Part shown: positions 12,801-25,004 of the stretch, piece after piece | How positions within the stretch are numbered: the first letter of the stretch is position 1 | How the letters are laid out: the number at the start of each line of letters is the position of its first letter | Assembly: GCA_015179025.1 (NCBI GenBank) | Contig: WHUX01000005.1 | Location: 186,001 to 250,000, forward strand | Direction: 5' to 3' | Source: Terfezia claveryi | Taxonomy: Eukaryota; Ascomycota; Pezizomycetes; Pezizales; Pezizaceae | Length of the DNA stretch: 64,000 bases | Program-made: the position numbers and the translations under genes | Notes under the pieces: model-generated | Told to the model about the DNA's origin: nothing | Database searches by the model: none | What the model saw: the letters and a program-made list of their open reading frames with translations, nothing else

Positions 12801-15800
12801 ACTAAACCGTGTTCACACACAGGATTTCTCTTTACGAGCAGAGAAGGAATGAGACATTAAAGTAAGAGGTAACAAGCCACGATTTTTAGACAAGGCATGG
12901 ACGCCGATGGCTGTGGCAGGCCTGGAGGATAAATCCCGTCCAAATCCATATCTTGTGACAACGTCTGCAGAGGAATATATGGCGGAGTATATGCATATAT
13001 GTATGCTACCGCAAGGGCGTACCTAAGGAGCTCCATGGCTTCATATCTAGTTCCTCGACCCCTTGCCACTTTGTCTGTTCTTGGCCCAAGGACGCTGGCA
13101 TTGGCTGGCGATATATTAAATGTCATTCGATTGCGGGCCAGCTTTTTTTCACCCAATTCCCACGGGGCCGGAGCTCCAGCCCCATATGTATCTTAAGGTA
13201 TAACTCAATGGACACATGGCCTAAGAAACGTGTGTACGCTCCGAGCCGGCGAATGAAGCAACTAACAGACTAGGACTGGCACCTGTATCAGCCCGCAATT
13301 ACAATGCTCTACATCACTGCAAGTCTCTTACACCGCGAGGGTCTGTAGCAGTATAGCTTTTTCAACCAAAGGCCCTGATAAAGTCAGTTGAGTTTACCCA
13401 CTCACTTACTTTGATCAGTATCCCTCTTGATAGCTACACATGTAAGTAAACGCGTTTGCCTCGCTGGCATCTTCTTTTTCAGGCCAATTCAAGGTTGCCA
13501 ATTCTGTCCCCAATTTGAGGTGCCCTTCACCTGCCCTTGGGAAGCCCCAAAAAGCTCCAGCAGACTATAGTGAAGATGCTAGGACTCTCGGTACCTCCCT
13601 GGTAGTCAACCAGACTACCTTCCAAGGTACCTCTCCAACCTACAGTTGTGTGAAGGTACGTACCCTGGTACTAACCTGATCGACGGTGCTTCACCAGACA
13701 TTAGCGCGCCGCCCACACCGCCCACACCGCCCACACCCCGCCCCCACTCGTTCCACCTACCGTACATCACTTTGAGATTGATTACACCATACCTATCGCC
13801 ACGCACTGTCAAACGATTGCAACCCCTGCCTAGCCGAGGTGGGCCAACCCCGACTTCTCACAGCCCCATGGCCGGGATGCTCACGCCAGCCGGTTGAGCA
13901 GAGGGGAATTTGCGTACTCACTTGTACAGGTGGGCAATGGTGATATATCACATCTCTCATAATGGACCAAAATTACACCTATCAGCATCGAAACAGCCCG
14001 GGTGGATCGAGCTAATCGGGCGATGAAGGGGGAGTGTAATCTTTCTGATGTTCTTTGAGATGTGTTGATTGCAATGGCCTGTTTCATTTAGGAGGTCTAA
14101 TGTTTCGATAATCTCAATCTCTGGGATATCAACTAGGCTGATGACATCGAGGTTGTATACGTGTGCACGCAAAGGAGAATGTTTGCTTTTGATGCATCGA
14201 GGTGGTCGATCACCACCCCTTGGGCTCGGGGCTTAGCTGTTGAGAACGAACTGCCGTAGGTTTCGAATATGCATATGGTGAATCGGCAAAAATCGGTTGA
14301 GTTGTGGTGAGCTATGATCCGGTGGTCCCCGCACCATCGAATTTGGCCGGGTGGACAGTCTGATAAAAGGAAAGCAATACATTACTGTATTCAGAGGTTG
14401 GGGGAGCACCTTCAGTTCTCTTGAGATGCAGTTGCCCGAACATCTAATTTACATTTGCATTGGCCAGTGCAGGATAAAAATTGAATAGCAGTCTATGCAT
14501 GGCATTGGTCATATTACTTCTCAGTTGGTTATAAGACACACATCTCCATTTGTCCGATAGCTCAAATGCCCCTTAAGCTAGGTACAATGGATCATCAACC
14601 CTAACTAAACTTCTCTGCCCTAGAACGCGGCTGTAATTAATCTCGAAAAGAGTTCCGATTATCGGTGGGGCCTTGATCGTCGAGCTAGGCGTGTGGCAAG
14701 CTACTTCCTATATTGCGTTGAAGCGTATGTAACCATAAGTGAGCCTGAGAACAGGAAACTCTCGATTTAGTCATAACATCCTTCTTCCCTAACAATCGTC
14801 AAACTGAGAATCTAGAGAAACATTAACCTCAAATTTTGTTTTTCTTTCTTTGGATTCGCATGGCTGATGAGATGAGAGTTTATTTCCTTTGTTTGAGTCC
14901 AATCTTGCATTTACGGGCCCTGACAGTAGAAAAAACCTTCTTCCACCGGTACCGCACAATGCAGTTACCCTGTGCCACATCCACGCGGGTAAAAAAAAAA
15001 TTCCAATGCATAACAATTTATTATTCCTACAGAAGTGGGTCAAGACGCAAAGTGGGGGGGGGGGGGAATAAGTGCGGGCCATGACCCACATACGCCAGAA
15101 TTCAAAACAAAAAGCCATAAGCCATGCATCCCCCCCAAAAAAAGAGAAATACAAGATTCTAAATCGAAAAAAAAAAAAAAAAAAAAAAAATGGAAAGTTC
15201 TAGGGGACTAATTGTTATAACCTAGCTTAATTTACCTTGTTTTATATTTTGGATTTGGAAATCTAATTATTCCGGGGCTTCTCATCCCGATTGGGGGGGA
15301 ATTTGATATTTACAGTTTATAAAAATCACGTGATGTCGATCATAAGTCATGGAATAACAAAACCCCCCCCACAAAACCCTTTTTGCATTGAATATCCACT
15401 CCAATATTTGCAACAAACAAAATGCTTCGAAAGGCTAACCACGTGACCTGCGATGAATCTATGCAAGGACGCATCCTAATGCCACACAAGGGAAGAAAAA
15501 AATCGGGCCAACGGAACTTCACTCCCACGTTCCCCCCAATTTCAGTCAGACTACCAATGCTCAGTTCATCTCATATTACCTCTAAAGGACACAGTTTACA
15601 ATTGACAACTTGACCAGCAGAAAAAAATCACCCTGCGGGTCAACACCAGCCTCAACAAGAGGCCGAAACCGCCGAATATCATGCAATTCAGATCTGGCCT
15701 CGGGGACTACTCTCACCGAGCCGAGCTATGACGAATCGCGTCCTGAATCTTCGCGGAGAAATGTATTTTTAAAAAAGAAAGCCCTTTCTTCAACATCCAG

Positions 15801-16445
15801 TCAGGTACACACAATAGTATCCCACACAATTGTTCCCGTGGTACGATATGGCCATGACAGTAACTCCCCGCAGATGCTGGTACACGCATAACTCACATAC
15901 GGCTACAGCCCATACAAATTCATTTATCACTCCACTCACACCATGAGAGAATTCCTTTCCTTCCGTAATAAGCAAGCTCCAGCAGTATACATCCAGGAAA
16001 GAAAAAAGAAAACGTGGAATGCAATGGCAACATCAATCCATATACCCAAACCTACACCACACACACAGAGATACTGTAGACACCTACCACCCACTTTCCC
16101 CCAACAACACAAGACAAGCCCAGTCCGGTTTGAAACCATGAACCAAAAGACTACTCACCTATTTTTTTCAGAATGGGGGGTACTCGGAGACACATATCAG
16201 ATCGAATCAATTTGGGATGGGCTATACAAGACGGGGGCGTAGGAACACATCTCAAAAAGAAAAAAAAAATTGTCTGTCAAGGGGACAAGACATAAAAATA
16301 GATTCGATACACAAAGGAAATTACTTTGTAGGAAAAAAAAAATGACGCTGCCGCTCCAAATGCTTCCCTGGTAGTTATCCAATACCCGTAATCAGAGATA
16401 CGGCGTCGGAATTTGATCTTCCAAAGACGATTATTACTTCTTCTA
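6849..16445. other. 9.6 kb gene-poor region upstream of zinc-finger gene
   Basis: No protein family recognised on either strand. It includes the promoter/5' leader of the zinc-finger gene (6849-about 9000), G-rich runs near 8820-8915, a poly-A tract near 12440, a 9-bp tandem array (CCGCCCACA x3) near 13710, an inverted repeat near 13590-13635, a further A-run near 15166 and the 3' side of TUP1. Several open frames of 100-180 codons occur, but they lack intron signals, recognisable domains or coding-like composition. Confidence 0.55.
13588..13638. repeat. Inverted repeat around an AACCAGACTA core
   Basis: The sequence reads GGTACCT, then GGTAGT, the core CAACCAG, ACTACC, and finally AGGTACC, so arms pair around the core motif that recurs elsewhere in the window. 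GGTACCTC is also present as a direct repeat on both sides. Confidence 0.55.
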
Positions 16446-18931
16446 TCAGCCCATGTACGGCTCGTAACTGTTACCCGGCGAATAACGAATGGTTAGTTCA
16501 TTGATCGCAGAAAAAGAAACGCTTAAGAAAAAAAAAAAAGGAGGCTTCATGATACTTCGCTCTAACCCCCACTTTTGTGGGTAAAACGGTGCATATTGAT
16601 TACGGAAGCACGATAAAAGATTTTGGATATGAGGGAACTGACCTCCAGATTCTTGCCCGCATATCTCCACTCCCTGTGGCAAACAAGCCTCCGATAGGAC
16701 TGGGTGCAACGGAGATGACTGCATGAAATATGATCGTCAGTGACTGTCTTCAGGATCAACAAATTATTGAAGAATCATAAAAATCTCGGGACAGGGGCTG
16801 ATCCCTGTGTATCAAACTGGACTGCCTTGGGAGGTGGGATGATGGGGTAATTAAAGAGGAACATGGCAAATGAAAAAACACACCGGAGTTTTTATGTCCC
16901 TGGAGCATGAGCTGGGCATTTGCTGTGCGAGGATCCCAAAACTGGACGCCACGGTCCTTAGATCCACTAAGTACCCAGTTTCCATCAGGAGTTAGAGCAA
17001 CGCTGAGGACGAAGTCCTAAAGGAATGTTAGTTGGCTGACAGTCAGGGATTATCACAGCAAATCTTGTGACAAACCTTGTGGCCTTCGAAAGTCTTAACA
17101 CACTTTCCCCGGCTTGTTCCAGCACCAGACATTATACCTCGTGCTGCCGACAATTCCCACATCTTAATCGTCTTATCCAGACTTCCACTAACAAGGTCCT
17201 TGCCATTAGGAGCAAATGCGACACTGTACACACTGTCCTTATGCCCATCTGCCCCTTCAAGCCGTTCCACCAAATATCCGGTCGATGCATCCCAAACTCG
17301 TACACTCTTATCCAAACTTCCTGCAGCAACGTAGCGACCTTCAGGCGAGATCGCGACAGTCGTGACACCATCTTCGATGCTGAGGGTAAGCACGTTTTGA
17401 GCAGTTTCAATGTTCCAGACACGGACGGTTCTATCGCCACTACCGGACGCAATGTGTTTTCCATCACGTGCAAAGTCCAAAGAATAGATGTCTTGCTCAT
17501 GACCAACAAATGTGTGTTTAATGGTGCGTGACGCAATATCCCAAACCTGCAATCATATTAACAAAGCGTAATGACGAATGAAGGGATTACACTTACCCTG
17601 ATGAGCTTGTCTTCGGCGCCGGTTGCTAGGTATCTGCCATCGGGGCTGAAGCAAACGCTTCTAATATATAGATCCCCCTCTCTTTCAACCGAGTCATCTT
17701 GGAGATGCTGGACTTTTAGACCAGTTTTCACATCAAAAATTTGAGCACTACGATTACACCCAGTAGCAACATATCGACCATCCGCACTAAAACGAACACA
17801 GCACACCACACTGTTGTGCTCTAGAGTGTGTACAAGGTCCACATCAAGTGTTCGAGGAACCCTTGGGTTGTAAATTGCGAACCAATCAGGCCCCTCCTTC
17901 TTTTGATCAGCAGGCATTCGTTCAGGATCGAGGTTTGCAAGATCATTTCCGATTGGTGCAGGGCTGGGACGAGCAACATGTGGAGATCCACGGTTGGGTT
18001 CCTGGTACGATGGGTGCCCGTGGTGTACTGGTGTCCCGCCGGGCTGGGGTTTACCCTTTTTAATGCTAGGCCCTGGTGACGTTGATGGAGGAGGGGGTTG
18101 TGGATAACCTTTGTCGACCATTGAAATTACTGTCAGTCATTCGACCGTTGGAGATGATGGGATTTTCTGCTCATACCCTGTTGATGGGAGCCTTTGCCAT
18201 TTACTGCTCCAAATCCACCTTGCTGGTTGTAGTGCTGAGAGCCTTGCTGTTGTTGGGGTGGACCTTGTGGAGTTTGTTGCGGAATCTGGGGGATATTTGG
18301 AGGGGGGATTTGATGTGGGGGAGGTTGTTGCTGCTGGGAGTCTGGGGGTGGAGGAGCGAGGCCCGGCCCGCCCTGCCCGCTTCCTTGTGACATAATTGTC
18401 CCAAAAAGGTTGCTAGGGCCAAGCCCAATTGCCGGAGGTGGAGGTTGAGATAGGTTCGCGTTCTGATTCCCATGCGGGGGAATGTTCCCGCTTCCACCGC
18501 GAGCCTCCAACTCCCTTCGTAACATTGCAATTTCCTCCTCATATCTGAAATAATGTGAATCAGTATATCAACATTATTTATATTGGCATGCACATGCACG
18601 TGTGCACAGAATTAGTGTCACGAACTTTTGTTTCATCTGGCTATGGGCATTCTCGAGCTGAAAAACTGTCTGCCTAACCAAATCCATCTCCTGCATCTGT
18701 TGGTTGACTTTACTATGACGTTAGTTGTCATGAACGCCAGGCTGGCCGAGATAATAAAATACAGCAGTTCACACTGTCTCTAAAGTTATATCGGGGGGTC
18801 GAACACGTACTTTTATGCTCATATTCTCCATTCCGTGCGGTTTGGGACTCAAATTCTGTACGCACTTGATCCAACAGCTCCGTCAGGCGACTGTTGGTTG
18901 TGGGAACCATCCCGCGATGTGAGTTATACAT
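16446..18931 (-). CDS. TUP1: General transcriptional corepressor TUP1 (RcoA/RCO-1)
   Basis: Nuclear corepressor that acts with SSN6/CYC8 to repress glucose-, stress- and development-regulated genes. Exons on the minus strand: 18931-18811, 18707-18626, 18544-18177, 18129-17597, 17546-17076, 17016-16884, 16718-16643 and 16467-16446; total 601 residues. The N-terminal tetramerisation helix ([20 protein letters not shown]) is followed by a Q/P/G-rich linker and then a WD40 propeller. Visible blades include [80 protein letters not shown] and [20 protein letters not shown]. The last blade ([20 protein letters not shown]) lies in exon 7 and closes with ARIWSYEPYMG in a 22-nt final exon. The exon 1/2 boundary has two possible splices; I took the one giving EHKINQQMQEM, which matches RcoA-type spacing. 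Confidence 0.93.
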
Positions 18932-19856
18932 GTTGGATAATCAATGGGGCCCCGAGGACCGTAGGTAATGGGCCGCCGGTGGAGGAGAGAGGGGAAAGCT
19001 GCGAGTCTGCGGCATAAAAGAACGATGTTAGTAGAGCTAGATATGAAATAGCAGTGTTCGGGTGCAGTACGAGATCGGATAGGAAGAAAGAGTAAATGCG
19101 TCTGTGCTGTATTCAAAAACCTAGTACAGGTCTATTGACGTTCAGGGATCAAGTAGGTGATGGGGGGGGGGGGAAAATCAGTTCAGCAAGGACAGAGTAC
19201 AGACACGCGCAGAGTTACCCGTCAATTAGATGGTTATCGAAGCGAGGCGAGTAAAGTTTATGCGTATGTATGCGGGAGGATGCGCGAGTTGGAGGAACGG
19301 TGGGGTGAGGTCGAGAGTGCGACAGCACTTGTCTTGGGATGATGAAGGAGGGGGGGTGGAAGGGGAATGAACAGAGTGACGCGAGCTTGCGAGCGGGAAC
19401 AGGGGGGGCACTCCGGCAGCGGCTGTAAATAAGGCGATAGGGACCCTGTTGTAGAGAATCGTAATCTTTTTTTTTTTTTTTTTTTTTCCCCCTTGCTGTC
19501 TTATCTAACGATTTCCGTTGCTCAACCAGACAACCGTTGCTCCTCGAGCTGACGTTGGGCCTGCTAGAGGCGGGTGGCAGGGTGTCGCTGTCCTACAGAA
19601 GGCGCACGAAAGGTAAAACACAAGCTATTTTAACTAATGAGTCTCGGTTAATATGCTGTTGTCGCGAAATGGAGGATTTGATGTGTGGGGGGGAGGTGTA
19701 TAAACTGGGGTGCCTGGACCGAGAGCAAAGCGGGCGGAAAGAGGACGTTGACGATACTTAAGTCAAGAGGAGGCGGACGGATAGTAAGTTCGATGTAAAT
19801 GTCTTGGAAGGGGGTGGGCGGGTGATGATGGGGCAGGGAGCAGGGGAGGGCAATGG

Positions 19857-19880
19857 GTACAGTACAGTACAGTACAGTAC
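19857..19880. repeat. Pentanucleotide microsatellite (AGTAC)n
   Basis: About five tandem AGTAC units. Confidence 0.85.
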
Positions 19881-21110
19881 GGTAGGTAACGTGTATTGGT
19901 TTGGAGGCAGCAAGGGTGGAGTAGGTGGAGTGTAGACGATTAGACTTTTGCAGCGGGTGCCCCAGCAGCCCAGCCTCAGCCAAAAGCAACGTCAACGTTC
20001 AACCTTAGATCTCTCCGGCGAGAGGGCGGCCGGGCGAGCGGCCGGGCGAAAGCCCCATTGCCAGCCAGAGCAGAGCGGACTCCATCATTTATGGTCTGGC
20101 TGCGTTTGGTCGACGCTCTGCAGGTACCGGTATGTTTCTGGACATTCCTAGTGGCCGTACCCGGTCCTTACCCCAACGAGAATATCGGCCCTCGAAGCTT
20201 CTAGCCCTCTACGCCCGCCACCTCCACGTTTCCCGTAGAGCCTCCCACCGGCCTAGGCCTCCCACCTCGAACCGGCCAAGTGCGACCGAGAACGCAACAA
20301 GCTGCATTTCTGGGGAACACGCTGCAAGTCGCAGTAATACAATAAAAAATTCAAGCATTCATGTATACTGCACGGTACGTACACCATACGCGTGACTCGG
20401 CCAAGAGGCGCATTGCAGTGACAAATTTTTCTGAAGGCAGATGGAAATCTGGCGCACCCGGCACCGGTTGGTGACACCAGCTCCTCGAGGTGCTGCGTGC
20501 ACTCGCACAGCAGCGGGCAGTTGACATTAGTGTAGTACTTGGTAGGCTAAAAAGCTGTCCTTAGCCTCTGTCTACAGATCGTCGGAAATTAAATCGACGG
20601 CGCTGTGACTCGACGCTTCGCAGTCGCCAAAATAGGTTTCTACAATATGATGTACTGCATGTTTCACACCGTCAACAGCTCCCCCCCAAACAAGTGTCAA
20701 GAAGTTTCCCGACATGCTCTCGGCAGACCGGTGGCCCACTCGAATCCTCCGGCACCTAGATACGTGCATTGACCTATACCAAACGTATCCACGGGGCCTG
20801 GCTGGGATTCACAGCGAAATTCTAGAACTGCTGTCGGCATATATTTAGAGCAACCTATTTTCTTTTTCAGACTTAGTTCTAGTCCCCTTGGCACAGTGCC
20901 CTGCACAACAACGTAAGCTAGCGGTATCGAATCTCCCTATCATCAAGCTCCAGGCAATCTGCCAGAGGCTAAAAAAAGTTAGCAAATGCTTGGATTGCAG
21001 ATGCCAAGAGAGCACACATCCTACCGTCGCTAACAAATCTCGGCGTGTTCCGGGAATGGGCCAGTTGAAACCTGCTGATCTAATACCGAAACCACCGATC
21101 AAGGGTTAAA

Positions 21111-21180
21111 GGTAGTCTGGTTGCCTAGGAAAGGGGTGCAACCAGACTAAGGAAAGGGTAGTCTGGCTTGAGGAAAGGGT
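21111..21180. repeat. Cluster of three TAGTCTGGTT-type cores separated by AGGAAAGGG repeats
   Basis: Core copies: TAGTCTGGTTGC at 21113, GTGCAACCAGACTA at 21136-21149 (opposite orientation) and TAGTCTGGCTTG at 21159-21170. AGGAAAGGG occurs at 21127-21135, 21150-21158 and 21171-21179, so each of the last two cores lies exactly between identical 9-bp direct repeats. Confidence 0.85.
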
Positions 21181-21258
21181 ACTCCCGAGTTAATCTGGCA
21201 CACAAGCCCCTCCACTCTCCCGAGTACGCACTAGCGTCACTCCATTAGTAAACTTGTT

Positions 21259-21322
21259 AGATTTCAACGTGCCAACCAGACTAAGAGATTCAACGTGCCA
21301 ACCAGACTAAGTAGATTCAACG
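21259..21322. repeat. Two TGCCAACCAGACTA cores between three AGATTCAACG repeats
   Basis: TGCCAACCAGACTA at 21270-21283 and 21296-21309. AGATTCAACG occurs at 21286-21295 and 21313-21322, and with one extra T at 21259-21269. The same 14-bp core is therefore repeated between near-identical 10-bp direct repeats. Confidence 0.85.
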
Positions 21323-21474
21323 TCGACGTCAGATAACCCTAGTCAGTTGGCACCAGACTAATATCCAGCAAATTCTCGGAACCGCTATATTCTATGCCTC
21401 TTCGTTCTATCATTATGAACAAGCTCAACACCTCGGATACTGCCTTCCGTAGCCACAGCCCTCACCTATCAGCA

Positions 21475-21504
21475 GGGTCCAACTTAGTCTGGTTGGGTCC
21501 GACT
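21475..21504. repeat. TAGTCTGGTT core flanked by 10-bp direct repeats
   Basis: GGGTCCAACT (21475-21484), core TAGTCTGGTT (21485-21494), GGGTCCGACT (21495-21504); flanks match at 9 of 10 positions. Confidence 0.8.
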
Positions 21505-23467
21505 TCTGAATAGAAAGCTGTAAACACTGAGGTAGTCTTTTTCGAAAAGACTCAGTCTTACAAGTTTAAGGCCGGGCCTAATGTTCTTCGAATTCACTGT
21601 CATCCACTAGGTCGACTCTCGTCGGAGCTTGAGGGTTATGGTATTATAATCCATCAACACTCGTAGGGGCTGTCCTCTACTGGACACTTACATATACCTC
21701 ACAATATATACATTGCCTCCTTAGAAAAAGTACTGCAGGTTCTTACGCATCTCGGGTGTGCTGTGCTACGTTTTTCCTTATTTTCACCAAATTGATACCA
21801 TATCAATATGTTCAATGTAAGTAAGCGCTTTGCCTATTACACCTCCAACATAGAATCCTGGTGGAGTCTCATAGTTCCTCTAGATAATTCTCACAAGATG
21901 GTTTCTAGTTCAGGGAAGAGACCTCCCCATCAGGTGATTGGTGGTCTCCACTCAGGGAAAGGGTGACAAGATTCATGGATAGTACCGATGATTTCGCTAC
22001 AGCATGTGATATCTACTTGGCTGGCGTTATTGTGCCGCGGGTTGTAGTGAGAGTGTGGAGTTGATTGTCGTGAAGTGCGGTAGATTGTCCAAAAAATGGA
22101 CATCGCATGCTTGCGATGCGCCTTAAGCTTCTCTCTAGCAAGTTCCCTCCACTTTCACCCAAGTCGTCTTCAGTGTGCGAGAATGTCGGTACCGGCTCTA
22201 ACGGGCCTGATGCTATTCCACGGTCAAGTAACTGGTCGAGGCCTAGTTATATGAAGTAACCTTTATAGAATGGGGAATAGGGTAGTGAAGGTTATCTATT
22301 CAAGTTAGGTAGGTACCTAGTCCCTCCTACTCTCGCTCCACAGGATCCCAGTATTTGCGGACGAGACTACCATCGAGCACTTTGGACATGCGGGGGAGGC
22401 AATAGAGTTCTCTCCATAATGCACAGCATCGCAGGTATTTAGGTAGGTGGACGATGATCTTCCTCATTTTAAAATTGATTTAGCTTAATTGCCTTACCAT
22501 AATATTTTTCTTTCTCACGTTTTCTTTGCGTATATGTACAATCGAGCCTCTCTTATTATGGGTCAGGCTTTCCAGCTTGTTGTGAATAACTCTCGCTAAG
22601 TACCTATGAAGGGTCACGGGAGTAAGCAACCAAAAGAAGGCAATTGGGAATGCAGGAAGAAATACCGGGATCCCTAATTGTGGCAATTGGGAAAGGACTG
22701 CGAAGGATAAAAGAGTCGGAAAGTACGCAGGAAAAACATCTCTTTGGAAGGCAGAGCACTAGGACCGTAAGCATTAAGATTTATAGCGATATCAAGATAG
22801 CTCCGTCATTATATGAATATACACACTCTTCTCTCTTCAAGATTCCTCCGCTCAATAACCTCGTAATCTTACACAGCTGCCTGAATCAGGGCAGCACTAG
22901 AGCCATACCTCAATCTCTCCATCTGAATGAAGAGATGCTTCATGCTTTATTTATATATCTGGTCGCAATTGAAAGGGGATACCCCATGACCATATCTTAT
23001 GATTTACATGTAGGGTCTTGACTAAGCCCAATTGCGTTGCATAAATGCTTGGTTACAGATAATTAGTCTCGTGCCCCTTCTGCCGCATGACCTTAAGTCG
23101 AATCGGCATATAGACTTTAAAAAAGAAGTCTCGTGCCCAGATAATCTACTTACAGTGCTCGAAATATCAGGGTAACTCGGCAGATGGCAGCCACTTGAGC
23201 GAGAAGGTGATATGATTTGATTTCGCTGATTTACATAGAGCAAGACTAACCGTATTGAGAGGAGTCGCACGTAATTAAGACATACAAACGCCGGTTTTTC
23301 TTTGACATGTACACGACCACACCCTTCCTTCCGTCTTGTAATTATATTCGACGCCGTAGGAATTTCGGCCTAGTTTGGGGGGATCGAAGTTTATAGAGTG
23401 ATCACTATTATGGCGCAATAACGTTGACAGTTAGGGATGGTAGGTGGCGAAGAATTGGGTGTAGCAA

Positions 23468-23901
23468 TTAAAATCTGTACATAAGCTCATTAATACAAAT
23501 AGATAAAGTGATGACAGTTTGAATGTCAGAACTTACTGTGGCACCAAGGCCTCGGCCCAAGATGAGTGAAGGAATGCGACTGCGGCCTACAATTTGTATA
23601 AGAATATCATCAGCAATCACGAAATGTGCCTTTTATTTTGTACGCCCAACCAGACCAATACAACCTCACATCGCATCCAACCACAACTGTTTCCCATAAT
23701 CACCAGAAGGTTACCCACTCATCACCAGCCAAGAGAGACAGCATTTCGCTAGAGGTGGAAACTCACCCCGAACATCGCAATGCTCTTTACGATAGAAGCG
23801 TTCTCAGGACTTTTGAGGGCCTGGTAGGCTGAGGAAATGTATCCGCGCTGTCGTGCAGCGGGGACTGAAACATTACGGATGGGAGCTCGCTTTGCTGGCA
23901 T
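23468..23901 (-). CDS. TOM6: Mitochondrial import receptor subunit TOM6
   Basis: Small subunit of the outer-membrane TOM complex that helps tie TOM22 to the TOM40 pore. Exons on the minus strand: 23901-23767, 23586-23537 and 23474-23468, giving 63 residues. The product starts MPAKRAPIRNVSVPAARQRG, continues GYISSAYQALKSPENASIVK, and ends in the membrane anchor MFGAAVAFLHSSWAEALVPQ plus F. The block SPENASIV followed by FGAAVAFLHSSW is what I recognise from TOM6 of filamentous fungi. Intron 1 (180 bp) is longer than usual; the last exon has only 7 nt (last nucleotide of a Gln codon, Phe, stop), so its exact position is less certain than the rest. No single long open frame reveals this gene. 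Confidence 0.8.
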
Positions 23902-25004
23902 TGTGCAGGCGATTTGCTTGTGGTGGGTTATGTGGTTAGGAGAGTGGTGGGGCTGTCGAAGTCGTGATTAATGATGTTAGTAAATTTCAAAAAAATATTC
24001 CACAGCTTGGCGAAACACGTGGTTGCCGCAGGCTGCCAAAATGCTTTTAACGCAAGACTTATCACCCTACCATCTTGACGATATTTACTTGATTTCGGAT
24101 ATTCCGTGAGAAGTACCGATTCCCCACTTGTGTTTGAGCTTAAGGCCAAGGCTAACTCTCTTGCTCTAGAATTCGGCACCAAGGCCTCAAGATGGGCAAA
24201 ACTTGAATTTTCAGTAACGGATCTTTATAGTGGACCAGACTCTACCTGTAATACCCGGTAGATAGTCTCGCCGCGACAAGCTCTATTAGCATACCATGGG
24301 TCCATATCATAATGTCTTGCGGGCACAGTACAAGTCGGAACCATACCAGGCTGTCCAAATACGACGTGCCTTGGCTTAATTGAGCAGTTCTGTCATTCTG
24401 TCAGACACTCAAATCATGTGTTTCGTAACCGCTAAGAGCACACTTGGCCGAAGCCTCCGTCCTTATTAGTATCCCAACATGTAGTGTTCAAGTTCTGAGT
24501 AGGAACTCATACATCTTCGGTGGTTACGTAAGTACAACCAGCTACCTACTGAAAAAAACCTGGGACTTGAGTCATCTTCTGACCATGAGTTTCGTTCGAA
24601 GAGCATGATATACAGTATGTCTGAGACTGATTAAATTCCCGGACCTGAGTAATGCTAACCGAGGCATCCCTAGTCTCCCACCGCTTTCCGCATGGCGAGA
24701 GACTAGGCTACGTAACGGCGTTTTTACCAGAAGACCACGCGACAACTTGAGGCAATTGGGCAGTAGTGCTAGCTCATCGATAGAGCACTCCCATCGATAG
24801 TGGTCTGGGAACTGCGACTAGGCTGCCGGAATTGGGATAAAGTTCGTAATGGCTTCGGGTGTAAGTACTGCGGATAGGAGGCCACTTCAGGAGGATTGTA
24901 ATTGTGCTGCTATCTACACCTTCTACTGTACATCTTTCATTTAGAGCTGTAGAGCGTCTATCATCAGTGGGATCTCTCATTTATCACCAACTTCAGTAGG
25001 GGGA
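23902..25004. other. Intergenic region, divergent promoters of TOM6 and alcohol dehydrogenase
   Basis: No gene seen. A short sequence at about 24175-24190 (GGCACCAAGGCCTC) repeats part of TOM6 exon 2. Confidence 0.5.

Larger units (their letters stand above)
18932..23467. other. 4.5 kb intergenic region with TUP1 promoter and repeat-motif clusters
   Basis: Probable TUP1 promoter and leader at about 18932-20000, with a poly-T tract of about 20 at 19467. A GC-rich stretch follows, and then clusters of the TAGTCTGGTT-type motif between 21110 and 21510. No conserved protein found in any frame. Confidence 0.55.

Noticed and set aside
24170..24195. Short sequence similar to the end of TOM6 exon 2
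   Set aside because: Only about 14 bp are identical and the surroundings do not match; too short to call a duplicated gene fragment.
24765..24850. tRNA-like A box (TAGCTCATCGATAGAGCA)
   Set aside because: No proper B box (nearest is AAGTTCGTAATGG), no matching acceptor or anticodon stem; at best a very decayed tRNA-derived fragment.
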